Part shown: piece after piece, positions 1 to 9,945 of the stretch
Layout of the letters: every line of letters starts with the position of its first letter
Position numbering within the stretch: position 1 is the first letter of the stretch
Assembly (NCBI GenBank): GCA_037176705.1
Contig: JBAWUJ010000089.1
Location: forward strand, 243,525-307,524
DNA from: Molossus alvarezi
Taxonomy: Eukaryota > Chordata > Mammalia > Chiroptera > Molossidae
DNA length: 64,000 nt
Reading direction: 5' to 3'
Made by a program: the position numbers and the translations under genes
The notes under the pieces: model-generated
Databases searched by the model: none
The model's input: the letters and a program-made list of their open reading frames with translations, nothing else
What the model was told of the DNA's origin: nothing

Positions 1-508
1 TCCTATATTCAACATGTTCCATCCCAACCTCTTTATAATAAACAGTGTTCTCACTTGGTCCTACAGGATTGGGGCACCCAAGGAGGGTGCAAAACAGCTC
101 TGATAATCAGAAGAGGTAACTGGGGCACAGGTACACCTTTCTATAAAAAGTCAGCTAGCTGTTTGTGGTAGGGTGGTAGGAAGAACGTGATGCAAGCATC
201 TACTTCTGGAGGGGAAGGTGGCCTGAGGGTGTGGTTCTTGGCCTGCAAGAAGAGTTCCGAGGAGCGAGACATGAGTGTGCTATTGTTTTGAGGTATATTG
301 GACATTTCCACTCCCTCATCTTCCTTAAGTTTCCTCAGCAAGTATCTGAATGGTAATACAGTTCTCCAGATTTCTTGTATCATCATGACACCCTGATGAC
401 CAGAGGGCATGGGCTCTATTTCTCACAGCCTCAATGTTGCCATGTGGAAAAAAAATGTTCCAGCTACTGGGCAAGGCAAGGTTGAGAAACCAGCTAGAAT
501 CTTCTCAC

Positions 509-593
509 CTGTCCTGGTCTCTCTCTCCTCTTAGGGTGCTGTCATCCTCACATAGTACTTCAGGAGATCACTCCACAGGTCCTTTGTGAAGAT
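509..593 (-). pseudogene. TSPY: TSPY exon 5, isolated fragment (copy A)
   Basis: The minus strand reads a polypyrimidine-AG acceptor (AG at 595-594), then IFTKDLWSDLLKYYVRMTAP and a TAA stop at 533-531, and a GTGAG donor at 508. The 85 bp length equals exon 5 of copies A' and C. The peptide matches the C-terminal end of the NAP/SET fold of TSPY (KDLW-NPL-YY pattern). Exons 1-4 are not found upstream on this strand; similarity to the main copies ends near 610. It is therefore an exon fragment and not a gene. The TAA is not present at this place in A' or C, whose frames stay open through the exon. Confidence 0.8.
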
Positions 594-730
594 CTGGTAG
601 AAAGAATAGAGCTGGCCCACATAAGTCATTTGTGTTGCAGTGAATTGGAGATGGAGAAGTGAGGATGCTTGAGGGGAAGGTGTAGCACTGGGCTGGCAGC
701 ACTGGGCAGTCCTTCCCTGCCCCAGGCCTG

Positions 731-1273
731 ATGGTGAGGAGGAACAGTCACATATACCCAGAGAGCCACACAGATGTGTGTGAAAGGCTGTCAATCAGGA
801 ACCGTGGCTATGAGGGCCCAGGAGAGGAGAACGGCTGGGGCAGTGATTACACAGAGCAACCACTACTCCTGTCCCTCCAGCTGTCAGGTGGGGGTTCCCC
901 AAGTTCAAAAGAAGCAGAAAATCAAAAACTCAGCAGCCTAGTAATTCCTCTAATGGTTCCCAAGCAATGTAGAGAATCAATCTCAGGTCATGTGGAGGGA
1001 CACTGCTCCAATATGCAGAATTCCTCAGCCAGGAAAATAGTAACTGAGGACAATAAGTGCTGGATGTGTGGCTACAGAGAGCTGACTACATGCATCAAGA
1101 ATCTGAATTGGAATCACAAATGGATGAAATATGAGAGAAAAATGTTTGCCAGCAGTGGCAACAGGCCTTGGGAACTGTCCAAGCCAAAAAATACTGTTTC
1201 ACAAAGTCGGCCAAAACCTGGTGAAAAACAGATTTTCTTGAGAGTGCTCCAGGCCATCCTTCCAAAAGCGTAG
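731..1273 (+). other. Unrecognised 180-codon ORF, retained in part in a duplicate
   Basis: An ORF of 180 codons lies just upstream (minus sense) of the isolated exon 5. I do not recognise the product. The duplicated segment at 54,377-54,652 reads much of it in the same frame, for example DYTEQ-LLLSLQLS, GSPSSK and LSSLVI, then stops; after a SINE the frame continues at 55,017-55,331 with EDNKCW-CGY. No signal peptide, membrane segment or known motif is evident. Frame retention in a paralogue is weak evidence for coding, because the two copies are still fairly similar in DNA. It may be chance or a decayed coding piece. Confidence 0.25.
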
Positions 1274-1788
1274 GTGTTCAGGGCTCCTCCAGTGGCTCAT
1301 TTTCTGTGCACACTAAAGCCTCCCACATTCCCTTTTCAATCCTCACACCCACTCCCGGGTGCCTGAGGGTAATGTCAAATACACCTGAGCCACATTTTTC
1401 ACATTGACTTTATAAAAGACATATGCAAGTATAGCTACTCACCTTTCAAACCTGCACATGTAAGCTCCTTGTCAAATGTGCTCCTCCCTGCTCCCACCCC
1501 TGAGACATACACCCCTCAGTTATTGCTGCAGGAGAATGTGGTTTTGAGGAGATCAATGGCTAGGTGCCAGGGTGTATGGAGAAAATCATGGCAGTCTGGA
1601 CAACATTAAAAAATGTCAGGATTAGCTCATGTGCAAGTGTCCTTTGCGTAGTAGGTTTAATTATTGCTTCAGAAGAAAATAAATTGTTGTTTTGTGTTTT
1701 CCTCAACTGTTAAACATTCAGATTGGCTTATGTAGTTCAAGTGGTCAAGGTTTTAATCTGTTGTCAGACATCTGACTTTGTATCTTTT

Positions 1789-2001
1789 TTTTTCCTTTTC
1801 TTATCCTCACCTGAGGACATTTTTCTATTTTTTGTTCAGGTAGAGTGGGAGGGAGAGAGAGGAACAGAGAGAGAGAGAGACATCGACGTGAAGGGGCCAG
1901 GGACAAACTGCAACCGAGGTATGTGCCCTTAGTGGGAACCAAACCGGGGTCTCTCTGGACCGCAGGCCGATGCTCTAACTGCTGAGCCAAACCTGCCAGG
2001 C
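1789..2001 (-). mobile_element. tRNA-derived SINE (Ves-like), with target site duplication
   Basis: The element is inserted in minus orientation: T-run, the 'atcctcacctgaggacattt' tail block, a GA-rich stretch, then the reverse complement of the B box (gggaaccaaaccgg) and A box (gctgagccaaac). It is flanked by a 17-bp target site duplication, CTGACTTTGTATCTTTT, at 1,772-1,788 and 2,002-2,018, identical on both sides. The central body is slightly shorter than in the copy at 7,365. This is a clean L1-mobilised insertion. Confidence 0.93.
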
Positions 2002-2365
2002 CTGACTTTGTATCTTTTGTAGATGCCTGATCAGGGAGCTGCAGTGATCCCCAATTTACATACATCATGCCTAGCACACTCCATGCTGTAACAGCACAGG
2101 TCACACCCTCAACCTAAACCCTTTCTTTCAAGCCTGTCCCACACAGGAAAGGCAGCTCAGGCTATGAACTTTTCTCATTACATGACACTGCCTTAGCTTT
2201 TGCTTTAGCAGACATGCCAACCTAAACCATAGCTGGTGTTCTGTCATATCAATGTCAGATGTCATAGTCATATTGAATGTAACTTCCCAAGTGAAGAAAA
2301 TGGAAACATAGGAGTCAGGAGCTCCTGTGCCACCCATGGATCCAGGACTCTTAAAAGTGTCTCTC

Positions 2366-2592
2366 AGCCCTTGCCAGTTTGGCTCAGTGGTTAGACCTTT
2401 GGACTATGAACCACAGAGTCACAGTCTTGATTCAGGTCAAGGTCCCATATGTCAGTTGTCGTTCAGTACCCAAGCCTGGTAGGGCTGCTGTGGAAGACCA
2501 GCAATGGATGTGTTGCATTTACATCAATGTTTTTCACTTTCTCTGTGTCTCTATCTTCCCCCTGTCACTCAATCTGAAGATACATAGAAATG
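2366..2592 (+). mobile_element. tRNA-derived SINE, plus orientation, older copy
   Basis: The head 'cccttgccagtttggctcagtggttaga' gives the tRNA-like A box, and the body and the tail 'ctgaagatacatagaaatgtatgctgaggtgaggat' follow. It is more diverged than the copies at 1,789 and 7,365. In the paralogous block near 55,310 only its 3' two thirds remain, joined directly to sequence that here lies at about 1,305. The SINE therefore marks a deletion endpoint in the other copy. Confidence 0.85.
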
Positions 2593-2939
2593 TATGCTGA
2601 GGTGAGGATTATATTTAAGAAAAATTGTCTTTCACATGACCAGGGAAAAAGACTGTAAATTGAAGGTCAGTCTGTTCTTGCTTTGTCATTCCAGATAATA
2701 TTTGCAAAGTAAGGAACTAAAAGTTAAGGCCTGCCATACCTGATCCCTATCTCCATACATCTGGTTCTTGGCCACGTCTGTGGAATTCTCTTCACCTGGT
2801 GGTTCACCAGCTCCTCATCATTTGATCTATTTTTTAAAAAAGCATATTTCTGGTCAAATAACCTGAGGACACAATCACATGTTGAGCTAAATCATGTCTC
2901 TTTCCGTGTTACTCAGGAATCACTGTGTAGTTAAAGAGT

Positions 2940-3535
2940 GCAGATGCTGAAGTGTCAGAAAAAAAGTGCAGTGGGAGCCCTGGAGTGTTGCAGTGGGTAT
3001 GAGTGTGGGAGGTAAGGAGTTGTTAGACAAAAGTTTATTACATGGGATCCCAGTGCTATGAACTGGGCATATCCACATGGGGAACCCTTGGGATCACAGA
3101 AGGATGTGTGCAATGGAATCTCTGGGATGTCACAGACAATTGTATGTGTTGGCAGCCACCGTTTATAAAAGCGTAGTTTGGTCATTGCATATGCTAATAT
3201 CTGACAGTGTGTGGTGGGCAAAAATGTGAATTTTTGACAATAACCCTAGTGTCACAGTAGATTGCGGTAAGGAGAAAGAACATGGTGATATGTTGTACTG
3301 TGGACAGTGGGAGCCCAGAGATTCAGGGAGGACAGTGTGCAATAAAACTGCTATGTTGTCAAAGTGGAAGGTGGGCTGGGGAACCTTGGGGTGTCATGCT
3401 GTAAAGAAGATTGTGGAAGCCATTTGGTGTCACAGTGGAATATGGGCAGTGGAGACAGAGGGTGTCATAGGGGAGCAGGTAATGTGAGGTCTCAGTAGAG
3501 TGAGGGCCCTGGAGATCTTGGAGCATCAAATGAAC
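2940..3535 (+). repeat. Degenerate minisatellite, about 35-45 bp units, in TSPY 3' flank
   Basis: Successive units begin with a variant of 'gtgtcacagtgga' and run through 'tgggcagtggga(g)cc' and 'ctggg/agag', for example near 3,218, 3,248, 3,395, 3,428 and 3,465. Units are diverged and uneven in length. The same array is at 55,750-56,400 in the same orientation and at 52,640-53,060 in the opposite one. It lies about 1.3 kb beyond exon 5 of copy B on the minus strand. No coding potential is evident. Confidence 0.6.
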
Positions 3536-3929
3536 ATATCTACTTCTGAAACATAACAGGCCCAGCCCTCAGAGGGACTGGGCATTGCCAGGCAGGTAAT
3601 TGAACAGTGTTTGTGGAATCTCCCCAAAGACATGCACAAGCCATAAGCAGGCACACGCAATGATGCTTTTTATTTATGTTTCCATATTATGCCAGCTTTC
3701 TATGTTTGGTGTCTGTATGACTTGCCACGAGAACTCTCTTCAATTGTTTCCTGGCAGAAAAACAAGGTTGGTTTAAAACACACTTTTCTTCAAAAACTTC
3801 TTATGTGCTCTACTAACATTTGAAACAAACTGGATTAGAATGCATACTCATCTCAAATATGGGATGTTCCCTGAACACACACATAAAATAACCTCTACTC
3901 TGACTACTGCAGAGGAGTATTTAATAATC

Positions 3930-4140
3930 ATTTGAGCTGTGGCCAATGAGCTCTGGGGTTAGAGTGTACACTTCAAATTAAAGACTCATGAGTTTGAGTC
4001 CAGTCAAGGGTAGATAAGTCAGTTGAGGTTTGGTGGAGTCCTGTGGGAGGCATTAAATCTATGTGATCCACACATTGGTTTATCTCTCTGTCTCTCCCAC
4101 TCTGTCTGCAGTAAAATAGAATATATCTTCAGTGAGGATT
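3930..4140 (+). mobile_element. Old SINE, shared by both duplicated blocks
   Basis: A tRNA-like head ('ctgtggccaatgagctctggggttagagtgtac'), a B-box-like 'gagtttgagtccagtcaagg' and a CT-rich tail are present. The same element lies at 56,790-57,010 at the same place relative to TSPY exon 5, so it predates the direct duplication. Confidence 0.75.
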
Positions 4141-4750
4141 TAAAAATCAACATCATCATCATCATGTTCATGATTTCAGGGCCATCACAGGAACAGGGTA
4201 TCAATGCTTCCAATGGGATCTCTGAAATTTCCTGCAGTCCTATTTTCAACACACTCCATCTCAAGAAATTTATAATGAACAGTATTCTAAGTGGACCCTA
4301 CAGGAATGGGACACAGAAAGAAAGTGAAAACACCTGTCATGATCAGGAGAAATAACGGGGGAGAGCAGTGTATATATTTTTATAATGAAGACACCGGCTA
4401 TTGGTGGAAGGGAGGCAGAAAGAACATGAGGCAAGACTCTACTTCTAGAGGGTAATGTGGCCTGGGGGGAGAGATTTGGGTGATCTGAAATGAGAGTCCT
4501 GAGGAGCAGGACAATGAGTGTGCTGTTATTTGGAGAGCGACTGGAATGCCCACTCCATCATCTTATTTAAGCTTCCTCAGTACGTGTCTGAATGTCAGTG
4601 CAGTTATCCAGACTTCTTGTATCCTGGTGACACTATGAAAACTTGAGGACACAGGTTCTATTTCTCCCAGCCTCAATGTGTCCATGTGGGAAAGAAATGC
4701 CCCAGCTATTGGGCAGGGCAAGGTTGAGACCCTAGCTGGGACCTCTTCAC

Positions 4751-5532
4751 CTGTCTGACTCCTTCTCCTTTCCCCTGAAGCAATCATCCTCACATAGTAC
4801 TTCAAGGATTGCACCCCAGGTCCTTTATGATTATCTGGTTGAAAGATCACAGCTGGTCAGAATAAGGCTGGACTTTGTATGTCAACTCAAGCAGCTAAAG
4901 AACACAGCAGCACCATTGCGTCATTGGAGGTGAGGCCCTACCTCCACAATCCTGCTGCATCCAGTCATGTTGTGGTCAGAGAACCAGTTGAAGAAGTTCA
5001 GACTGCTGTTTTGATGCCAGCACTGGTAGACCACTCTTTCATAATGCTGGGACCACTGAATGGGAGTGCAGTGGGACACCCTGCATCCTGCAGGAAGATG
5101 TGTATGTGATAATGGATGCCTGCCCTTTTAACCTCAACCCACCTCCTGTTGCCACCCATGCAGGCAGCCTCCTTTTACCTTGGAGGGTAATGAGATACTC
5201 CTTAACAATCAATCACATTATTGCAGAAGTAGGGGTTATTGTGAAAGAACCGAAAAATCTTGGAGCAATCACTGGCGTGCCTGACTTCCTCCACCTGTAG
5301 AAAAAAACACGTATCAGGAGGGTGAAATTTGTCTTGGGGACACACACCTTCTCCAGTTGGCAAGGATAAGGTCAATTTTCCACTCTGCCTCCCTCCTCTG
5401 TCTCTGCCACCCCAGGCTGACCTTCAAATTGATCATGAGGCTGAGCATCTTTTCATCTTGCTCACAGATCATGGCTGACAGTTCCGGGTAGCTGACAAAC
5501 TGCTTTGGGTCAAAGAGCCTGTATACCACATT
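4751..5532 (-). pseudogene. TSPY: TSPY pseudogene, exons 2-5 (copy B)
   Basis: TSPY belongs to the NAP/SET family and is a testis and germ-cell protein. Exon 2 is 5,532-5,422 (LFDPKQFVSYPELSAMICEQ and onward), exon 3 is 5,294-5,179, exon 4 is 5,087-4,942 ([11 protein letters not shown], then [14 protein letters not shown]) and exon 5 is 4,834-4,751 (LKYYVRM). Each exon has AG/GT edges. Lesions: exon 3 carries a 4-bp tandem duplication, AATC at 5,207-5,214, making it 116 bp instead of 112 and producing a stop; exon 5 is 84 bp instead of 85, and the missing base gives TGA just before the LKYYVRM stretch. Exon 4 is open and of normal length. Exon 1 is absent: homology to copy C ends in intron 1 near 5,666. 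Confidence 0.88.
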
Positions 5533-5666
5533 CTGCATGTGAAATGGCTAGAAAATGGGCCAGAACTAGGGAACGGCCTTGCTATCCCTGAGTTCTCTGT
5601 GCCTCATGCCCCCTCCTCCACACAAGACCAAAAGGAACACAGTGGGTATTGATGCCTGCAACTTTT

Positions 5667-5999
5667 TTTTTTTCAATGCCAGAGTATATCAAAATGTGCA
5701 TTATTTGTGGAATAAATACTTCCTGTGTTCATTCATTGAAATTGATTCACTATCCTATAAATAGTCTTTATAATATCCTTGTTTGTGCAGGTAAAATAGT
5801 TACTATACAATTTCACAGTACAACTGCAGGTGTGTATTTTCTGAGTTGTCAGGATTTTTTTATCTTCTATGTTTAAACAGGACCCTTCCAAGACTGAATC
5901 AGAAAACACGATGGAGCACTGTTGTAAAGTACATCGTGATATAAGCATTTTAGAAAATTCACTGTGGTTAGAAGATAAACATTTACTAGGACAGCAGAG
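5667..5999. other. AT-rich sequence, nothing recognised
   Basis: This stretch begins with a T-run at the end of the TSPY homology and continues AT-rich. I see no gene, SINE or L1 signature. Short ORFs on both strands are no longer than expected by chance. Confidence 0.5.
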
Positions 6000-7349
6000 G
6001 CAACTTTGGGCAGGAACGTCACCTCCTTATGACACCTACCATCTATGGGCTCAGGTCATTTCCTTTCTTCCAGATCTGCACACCTACTTCATTGTCGAGG
6101 GCTTACTCAAATAGCAACTTTTTCAACGCTCTGCTCCCAAGGAATGGGAAGTCCACATTCTTCACGTGTCTTTGTGGCTCTTCTTATCCCCCAGAATCAC
6201 TGGCCTCAATGCTGTGGACACAACCCTTGTGGTGATGCACTGTCCATGGTGAAGTGCTGACAGCAGAGGCCAGGGTAAATAAGTTCTCCGCGGTGCTGTG
6301 TCCATGCTCACGTTCCTGTCTATCTTCCCTTCCCCACTCTCCAGGCCTGAACTGACAAGAAGCGAAGACTAATAACCTGCATATTCGGGGCACTGCCTAC
6401 CTGAACAACGAGGCAGTCAACACATTCCCAGAAACTCGGTTGCAGAAGCACACAGCTACAACTGTGTGAAAAGGCTTCCTTCTCTGTTCCCATCGGGGGC
6501 AGCTCCCGGAGCATCTGCAGGGCTCTCACAGGAACACAAGCAGGGCCTCCGGACATGTTTGTTTCTAGCTGTAGCAGGGAAAGAAGTGTAATTTAAGAAT
6601 GCGCCCTGGACATGACAGAAAAGGAAACCTGCCAGGTTAGGTATGTGGCCCCTTTTGTGCACTCCTCCAACTCTGCACCCTTGGGCTCCCAGAAAGACAA
6701 TGAACAGCTAACACAGATCCAGGGTTGCCCAGCAGGGGCTGGCAGTGGGAAATGAACCCACTACTGCCCCCGGCTGACAATACACACCCACCCAGCTGGA
6801 AGCAGGCCCAGGACTTCTCTAAGCAGGGTGTGGGTGTCCCTCCCGCCCACACCCAGCACCGCTGGCATGTTGCCCCGCCCTGCGCACCTCTTCCTTGGGG
6901 CCCCTCAGAGCTCCACCTGCTCTTCTTCCTGCCTGCAGGGCAACTTGACAGAAAGATACAGCGCGTGTCCTGGAAAGAACCCTAACTGTCCGCATGTCAC
7001 AGCATGTGCCACCTCACACACAGCCAAGCTTGCGAATCCGATCCCAGGACCTGGGAAGCCTGCCAGGACCTCCCAGGGAACCACCAATCTCTCCCTGTGG
7101 ACAGGGCCTGCAGGGCTGTGCACGACTTCTCCGCAGACAGGAGCTGCTGCAGCTCCGTGATGCTGGACCCCTCACCGACCTCCCTGGATCCCAGCCCGGC
7201 CTCACAGTCCTTGCCCACACCGCCAGTTAAGCGGGCGGCTGAGCCCCCCCAGGCCCTGGCCAGCGGCTGAGACTCCCAGGGGCTCTGGAGGAAACTGCGC
7301 ATAGGAAGTAGCCCCACCCAGCTCTGCCAAGTGCAGGACTGAGGGACCT
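6000..7349. other. GC-rich unique-looking segment, unrecognised
   Basis: Base composition shifts to clearly GC-rich between about 6,250 and 7,340, flanked by AT-rich DNA. Several overlapping ORFs of 60-120 codons occur on both strands, as expected in GC-rich DNA. One minus-strand stretch near 7,200-7,075 follows an AG and reads an amphipathic-looking segment (SSITELQQLLSAEKSC), which could be an exon relic, but I cannot match it to a family. It is not TSPY exon 1, which would be expected on this strand upstream of copy B. It could be a CpG-island remnant or a transposed piece of a gene. Confidence 0.35.
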
Positions 7350-7364
7350 GCGCTCGCACCTTTA

Positions 7365-7449
7365 TTTTTTTATTTAATTTTATTTTATTTTATCCTCACC
7401 CGACAACATTTTTCCATTTTTTGTACAGATAGAGTGGGAGGGAGGGAGG

Positions 7450-7499
<50 letters not shown>

Positions 7500-7662
7500 A
7501 ACATCGACGTGAAAGAGACACATCGAGTGGCTGCCACCCGCACGACCAACCAGGACCGGGGACAAACTGCAACCGAGGTACGTGCCCTTAGCGGGAACCG
7601 AACCCGGGCCTCTCAGGACCGCAGGTCGATGCTCTAACCGCTGAGCCAAACCGACCAGGGCA
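7365..7662 (-). mobile_element. Young, full-length SINE (Ves-like) with perfect target site duplication
   Basis: The element is in minus orientation: an A/T-rich tail, the 'atcctcacccgacaac' block, a long GGGA/GA tract at about 7,430-7,500, then 'acatcgacgtgaaagagaca' and reverse-complement B and A boxes. The target site duplication GCGCTCGCACCTTTA is identical at 7,350-7,364 and 7,663-7,677. This is the best-preserved SINE of the window and a good reference copy. Confidence 0.96.
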
Positions 7663-7724
7663 GCGCTCGCACCTTTAAAGAAATAGATGCCGAATGCGTT
7701 GCTGTGCTATGTGCGACACAGACA

Positions 7725-7995
7725 CTCATCTGCCATCTCCTGTCTATCTTCTGCGGTTCATGCCTAGTCCTCTATCGTTTCTCATCCATCAGTCCGCTGA
7801 CATGTGTCCTCACTCATCTATGTGTCACCGCTCCTGGATCAATCCTCAATCAGCCATCTGTCGTCTCTATCAGTCCCCTCCATCTACGTGTCATCTTTCA
7901 GTCATCGGTCCCCTCTCATCTGTGTGTCATTTATCACCTCTCATCTATGTGTCCTGTATCAGTCTTCTGGCATCCCTCTATACCTTCCCTTTTTC
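7725..7995 (+). repeat. Degenerate minisatellite rich in 'catctatgtgtca'
   Basis: The phrase catct(a/g)(t/c)gtgtc recurs at about 7,817, 7,882, 7,918 and 7,940, with pyrimidine-rich spacers containing 'atcagtc' and 'cctct'. Unit length varies between roughly 22 and 65 bp. All three plus frames stay open over much of it, which explains the overlapping 70-112 codon ORFs; I do not consider these coding. Confidence 0.55.
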
Positions 7996-8596
7996 GCTCC
8001 TATGCAATATTCAGCGGAATGATTGTTCTTAACTCAACATAAAGATTTCTGATTCTCTACCTATACCTGCGTGATACGTGACATAAAAACCAGCTGGTAA
8101 CTGGGCTCCAGTCCTGCTGCACCTTCTTCTCTCCTCTCCAGGCAGCAGTGATTGTGAGGGCACTTACTTGTGAAATGCTGTCCCTCAGTCTGAGGGTGCA
8201 TGTGGCCATGGTGAGGCTACATGTGTGTTCTTGGAATTTTTAAGGTGAGATAATAATGGGGAAAGATGTCCTCTACATTAATCTCAATGTAGTAACCCCA
8301 GCACCACCTTCTGTCTTCAACTCTAGGCTCATCCATTACATTTTCAGCCACCTAATCACTCACAGCCCAGGGATTCTGGCCTCTCCCTACTACCTTTCCC
8401 CCTTCTCAGGTTCCAGAGGTGGTGTCCAAGTCAGAAACCAACAAGTATCTTTTAGACTCTGAGCATTGGAATGTGGTGATCTCTGCAACAACCCAAGAGA
8501 CCTGTGCCTAGAAGCCATTTGTCTCTTTAGATCTGATATCATGCAATTCTTATTGTTTATATTCCACTTAACGTATTATATTTTACGTACATATTT

Positions 8597-8845
8597 CATC
8601 CTCACTGGAGGATCTTTTTCTCTTTATCTCAGATTCAGAGGGTGGTAGAAAGAGACAGACAGGGTCAGAGAGAGATAAACAGAAACATTGATGTACATGT
8701 GACATATCAACTGGTTGCCACCCACACCATCCTGAACTGGGAGGGAAACAAATGGCAAATGAGGTACATACCCTTGACCATATTTGAACTCATGACTCCT
8801 TTGTCTGTGGGCTGACACTCTAACTGCTGAGCCAAACTGGCCAGA
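8597..8845 (-). mobile_element. SINE (Ves-like), older copy
   Basis: The order is the same as in the copy at 7,365: 'catcctcactggaggatctt', an AG-rich stretch, 'aaacattgatgtacatgtgaca', and reverse-complement B box and A box ending 'gctgagccaaactggccaga'. It is clearly more diverged than the copies at 1,789 and 7,365. Confidence 0.85.
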
Positions 8846-9159
8846 CTCTTACCACTTTTAAAGCGTCAATTCTGTTCACTTGTCAGTTTGTCTCATCACA
8901 TCTCATCAAGTCTTGCAACACTTCCAGTGAGGGACCAACATCACTGTCTTAAACAACTCTTAAACAAAAGATGTCCTCAGCTCCCAGTCTTACCCCCTTT
9001 CTTTGGGCACTGAAAGCAGTTTATATGGAATACTTGGGAAAGGCTAGTGTGACAGTCAACCTGAACCAAGACCCAAATTTTTGCTCAGTTCAGTGTTTCT
9101 ATTTCACCCCTTTGAAGACCACTTCTTGACTGGATGTCCTGGCCCATTTATGCCTAATC

Positions 9160-9420
9160 TTTCTGTTGCCACTGCTCAATCCCTGACAATGTGCCATATG
9201 TACTTTGAAACAGCTGTATGGATCTATTTTTTACATAGCGTGAAGTTCATTCATTCCAAGTACACTCTCAGTGGATTCAGTATATTCAGAGTTTTGTAAC
9301 CATCTCCGCCATCTCCTGTCTGAATATTGCCGTAACTATGAACAATCAGTCCTCATGCATCCATCTCCTAAGCCTTTGGGCATCATTAATATTATGTGGA
9401 CTTGCATATCAGTGACATTC
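9160..9420 (+). mobile_element. Possible ancient L1 3' fragment
   Basis: The phrase 'attcagtatattcagagttttgtaaccatctcc' and its surroundings resemble the 3' untranslated region of old mammalian L1 families. This is recognition from memory of the family; the subfamily and edges are uncertain. Confidence 0.4.
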
Positions 9421-9717
9421 ATATCAATGGGACCATAAACTTTGGTCTATTGTACTTAACTTTTCTGTTGGAAAGTGTTAGGTTGAAGTGTCCATCTTCC
9501 CTACCACAGGACCAATTTAAACCAGCTCCCTGACAAGACTTTCTTACCAAGATGCCTCTATGGCTCCTTCCCACTCTACCCAAACAAGCTAGATTGTCCC
9601 TACATTCTCTTTTATTGGCTACCTATTTCTCTTGTCTCTTAACAGTTCTTTTTACTAAGACAACAAAGCTATGTCTGACTTTTCTGCACTTTACATTTGT
9701 GTGTGTGTGTGTGTTTA

Positions 9718-9945
9718 TTAGTCATATATTTTATTTTATTTATTTATTTATTTATTTTTTATTGATTAATTTTTGTTACAGATGATTCTCCTTTTTTCCC
9801 CCACTGAGTCCCCCCTCCCCCTTCCCTCCCTGCCCCTTTCCCAGATTGTTGTCCATGTCCACTGTTCATGCATACATGCATATAAGTTCTGTGGTTCATC
9901 CCTCTCCCACCTCCCCGCTCCTTAGGGGATTGTCCTCAAACTGTT
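9718..9945 (-). mobile_element. L1 3' end fragment, minus
   Basis: A TTTA-rich tail (9,729-9,760) is followed by 'attgattaatttttgttacagatga', a C-rich G-poor stretch and 'cataagttctgtggttcatcc'. This pattern returns at 10,400, 29,655, 29,820 and 39,160, each time as the 3' end of a minus-strand L1. Only about 230 bp remain here. Confidence 0.85.

Larger units (their letters stand above)
1..5666. repeat. Direct segmental duplication, copy 1 (TSPY 3' half and flank)
   Basis: This block pairs in the same orientation with 53,600-58,520. Matching landmarks are the segment at 1-610 (pairs with 53,620-54,240), the 180-codon ORF region at 731-1,300 (pairs with 54,350-55,300), the minisatellite at 2,940-3,535 (55,750-56,400), the SINE at 3,930-4,140 (56,790-57,010) and TSPY exons 5 to 2 at 4,751-5,532 (57,627-58,396). 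Similarity stops near 5,666, inside intron 1 of TSPY, where unrelated sequence starting with a T-run follows. Copy 1 holds 1,310-2,465, which is missing from copy 2. Edges are by eye. Confidence 0.8.

Noticed and set aside
7434..7637. Arg/Glu-rich ORF (RERERER)
   Set aside because: It is translation of the GA tract of a SINE.
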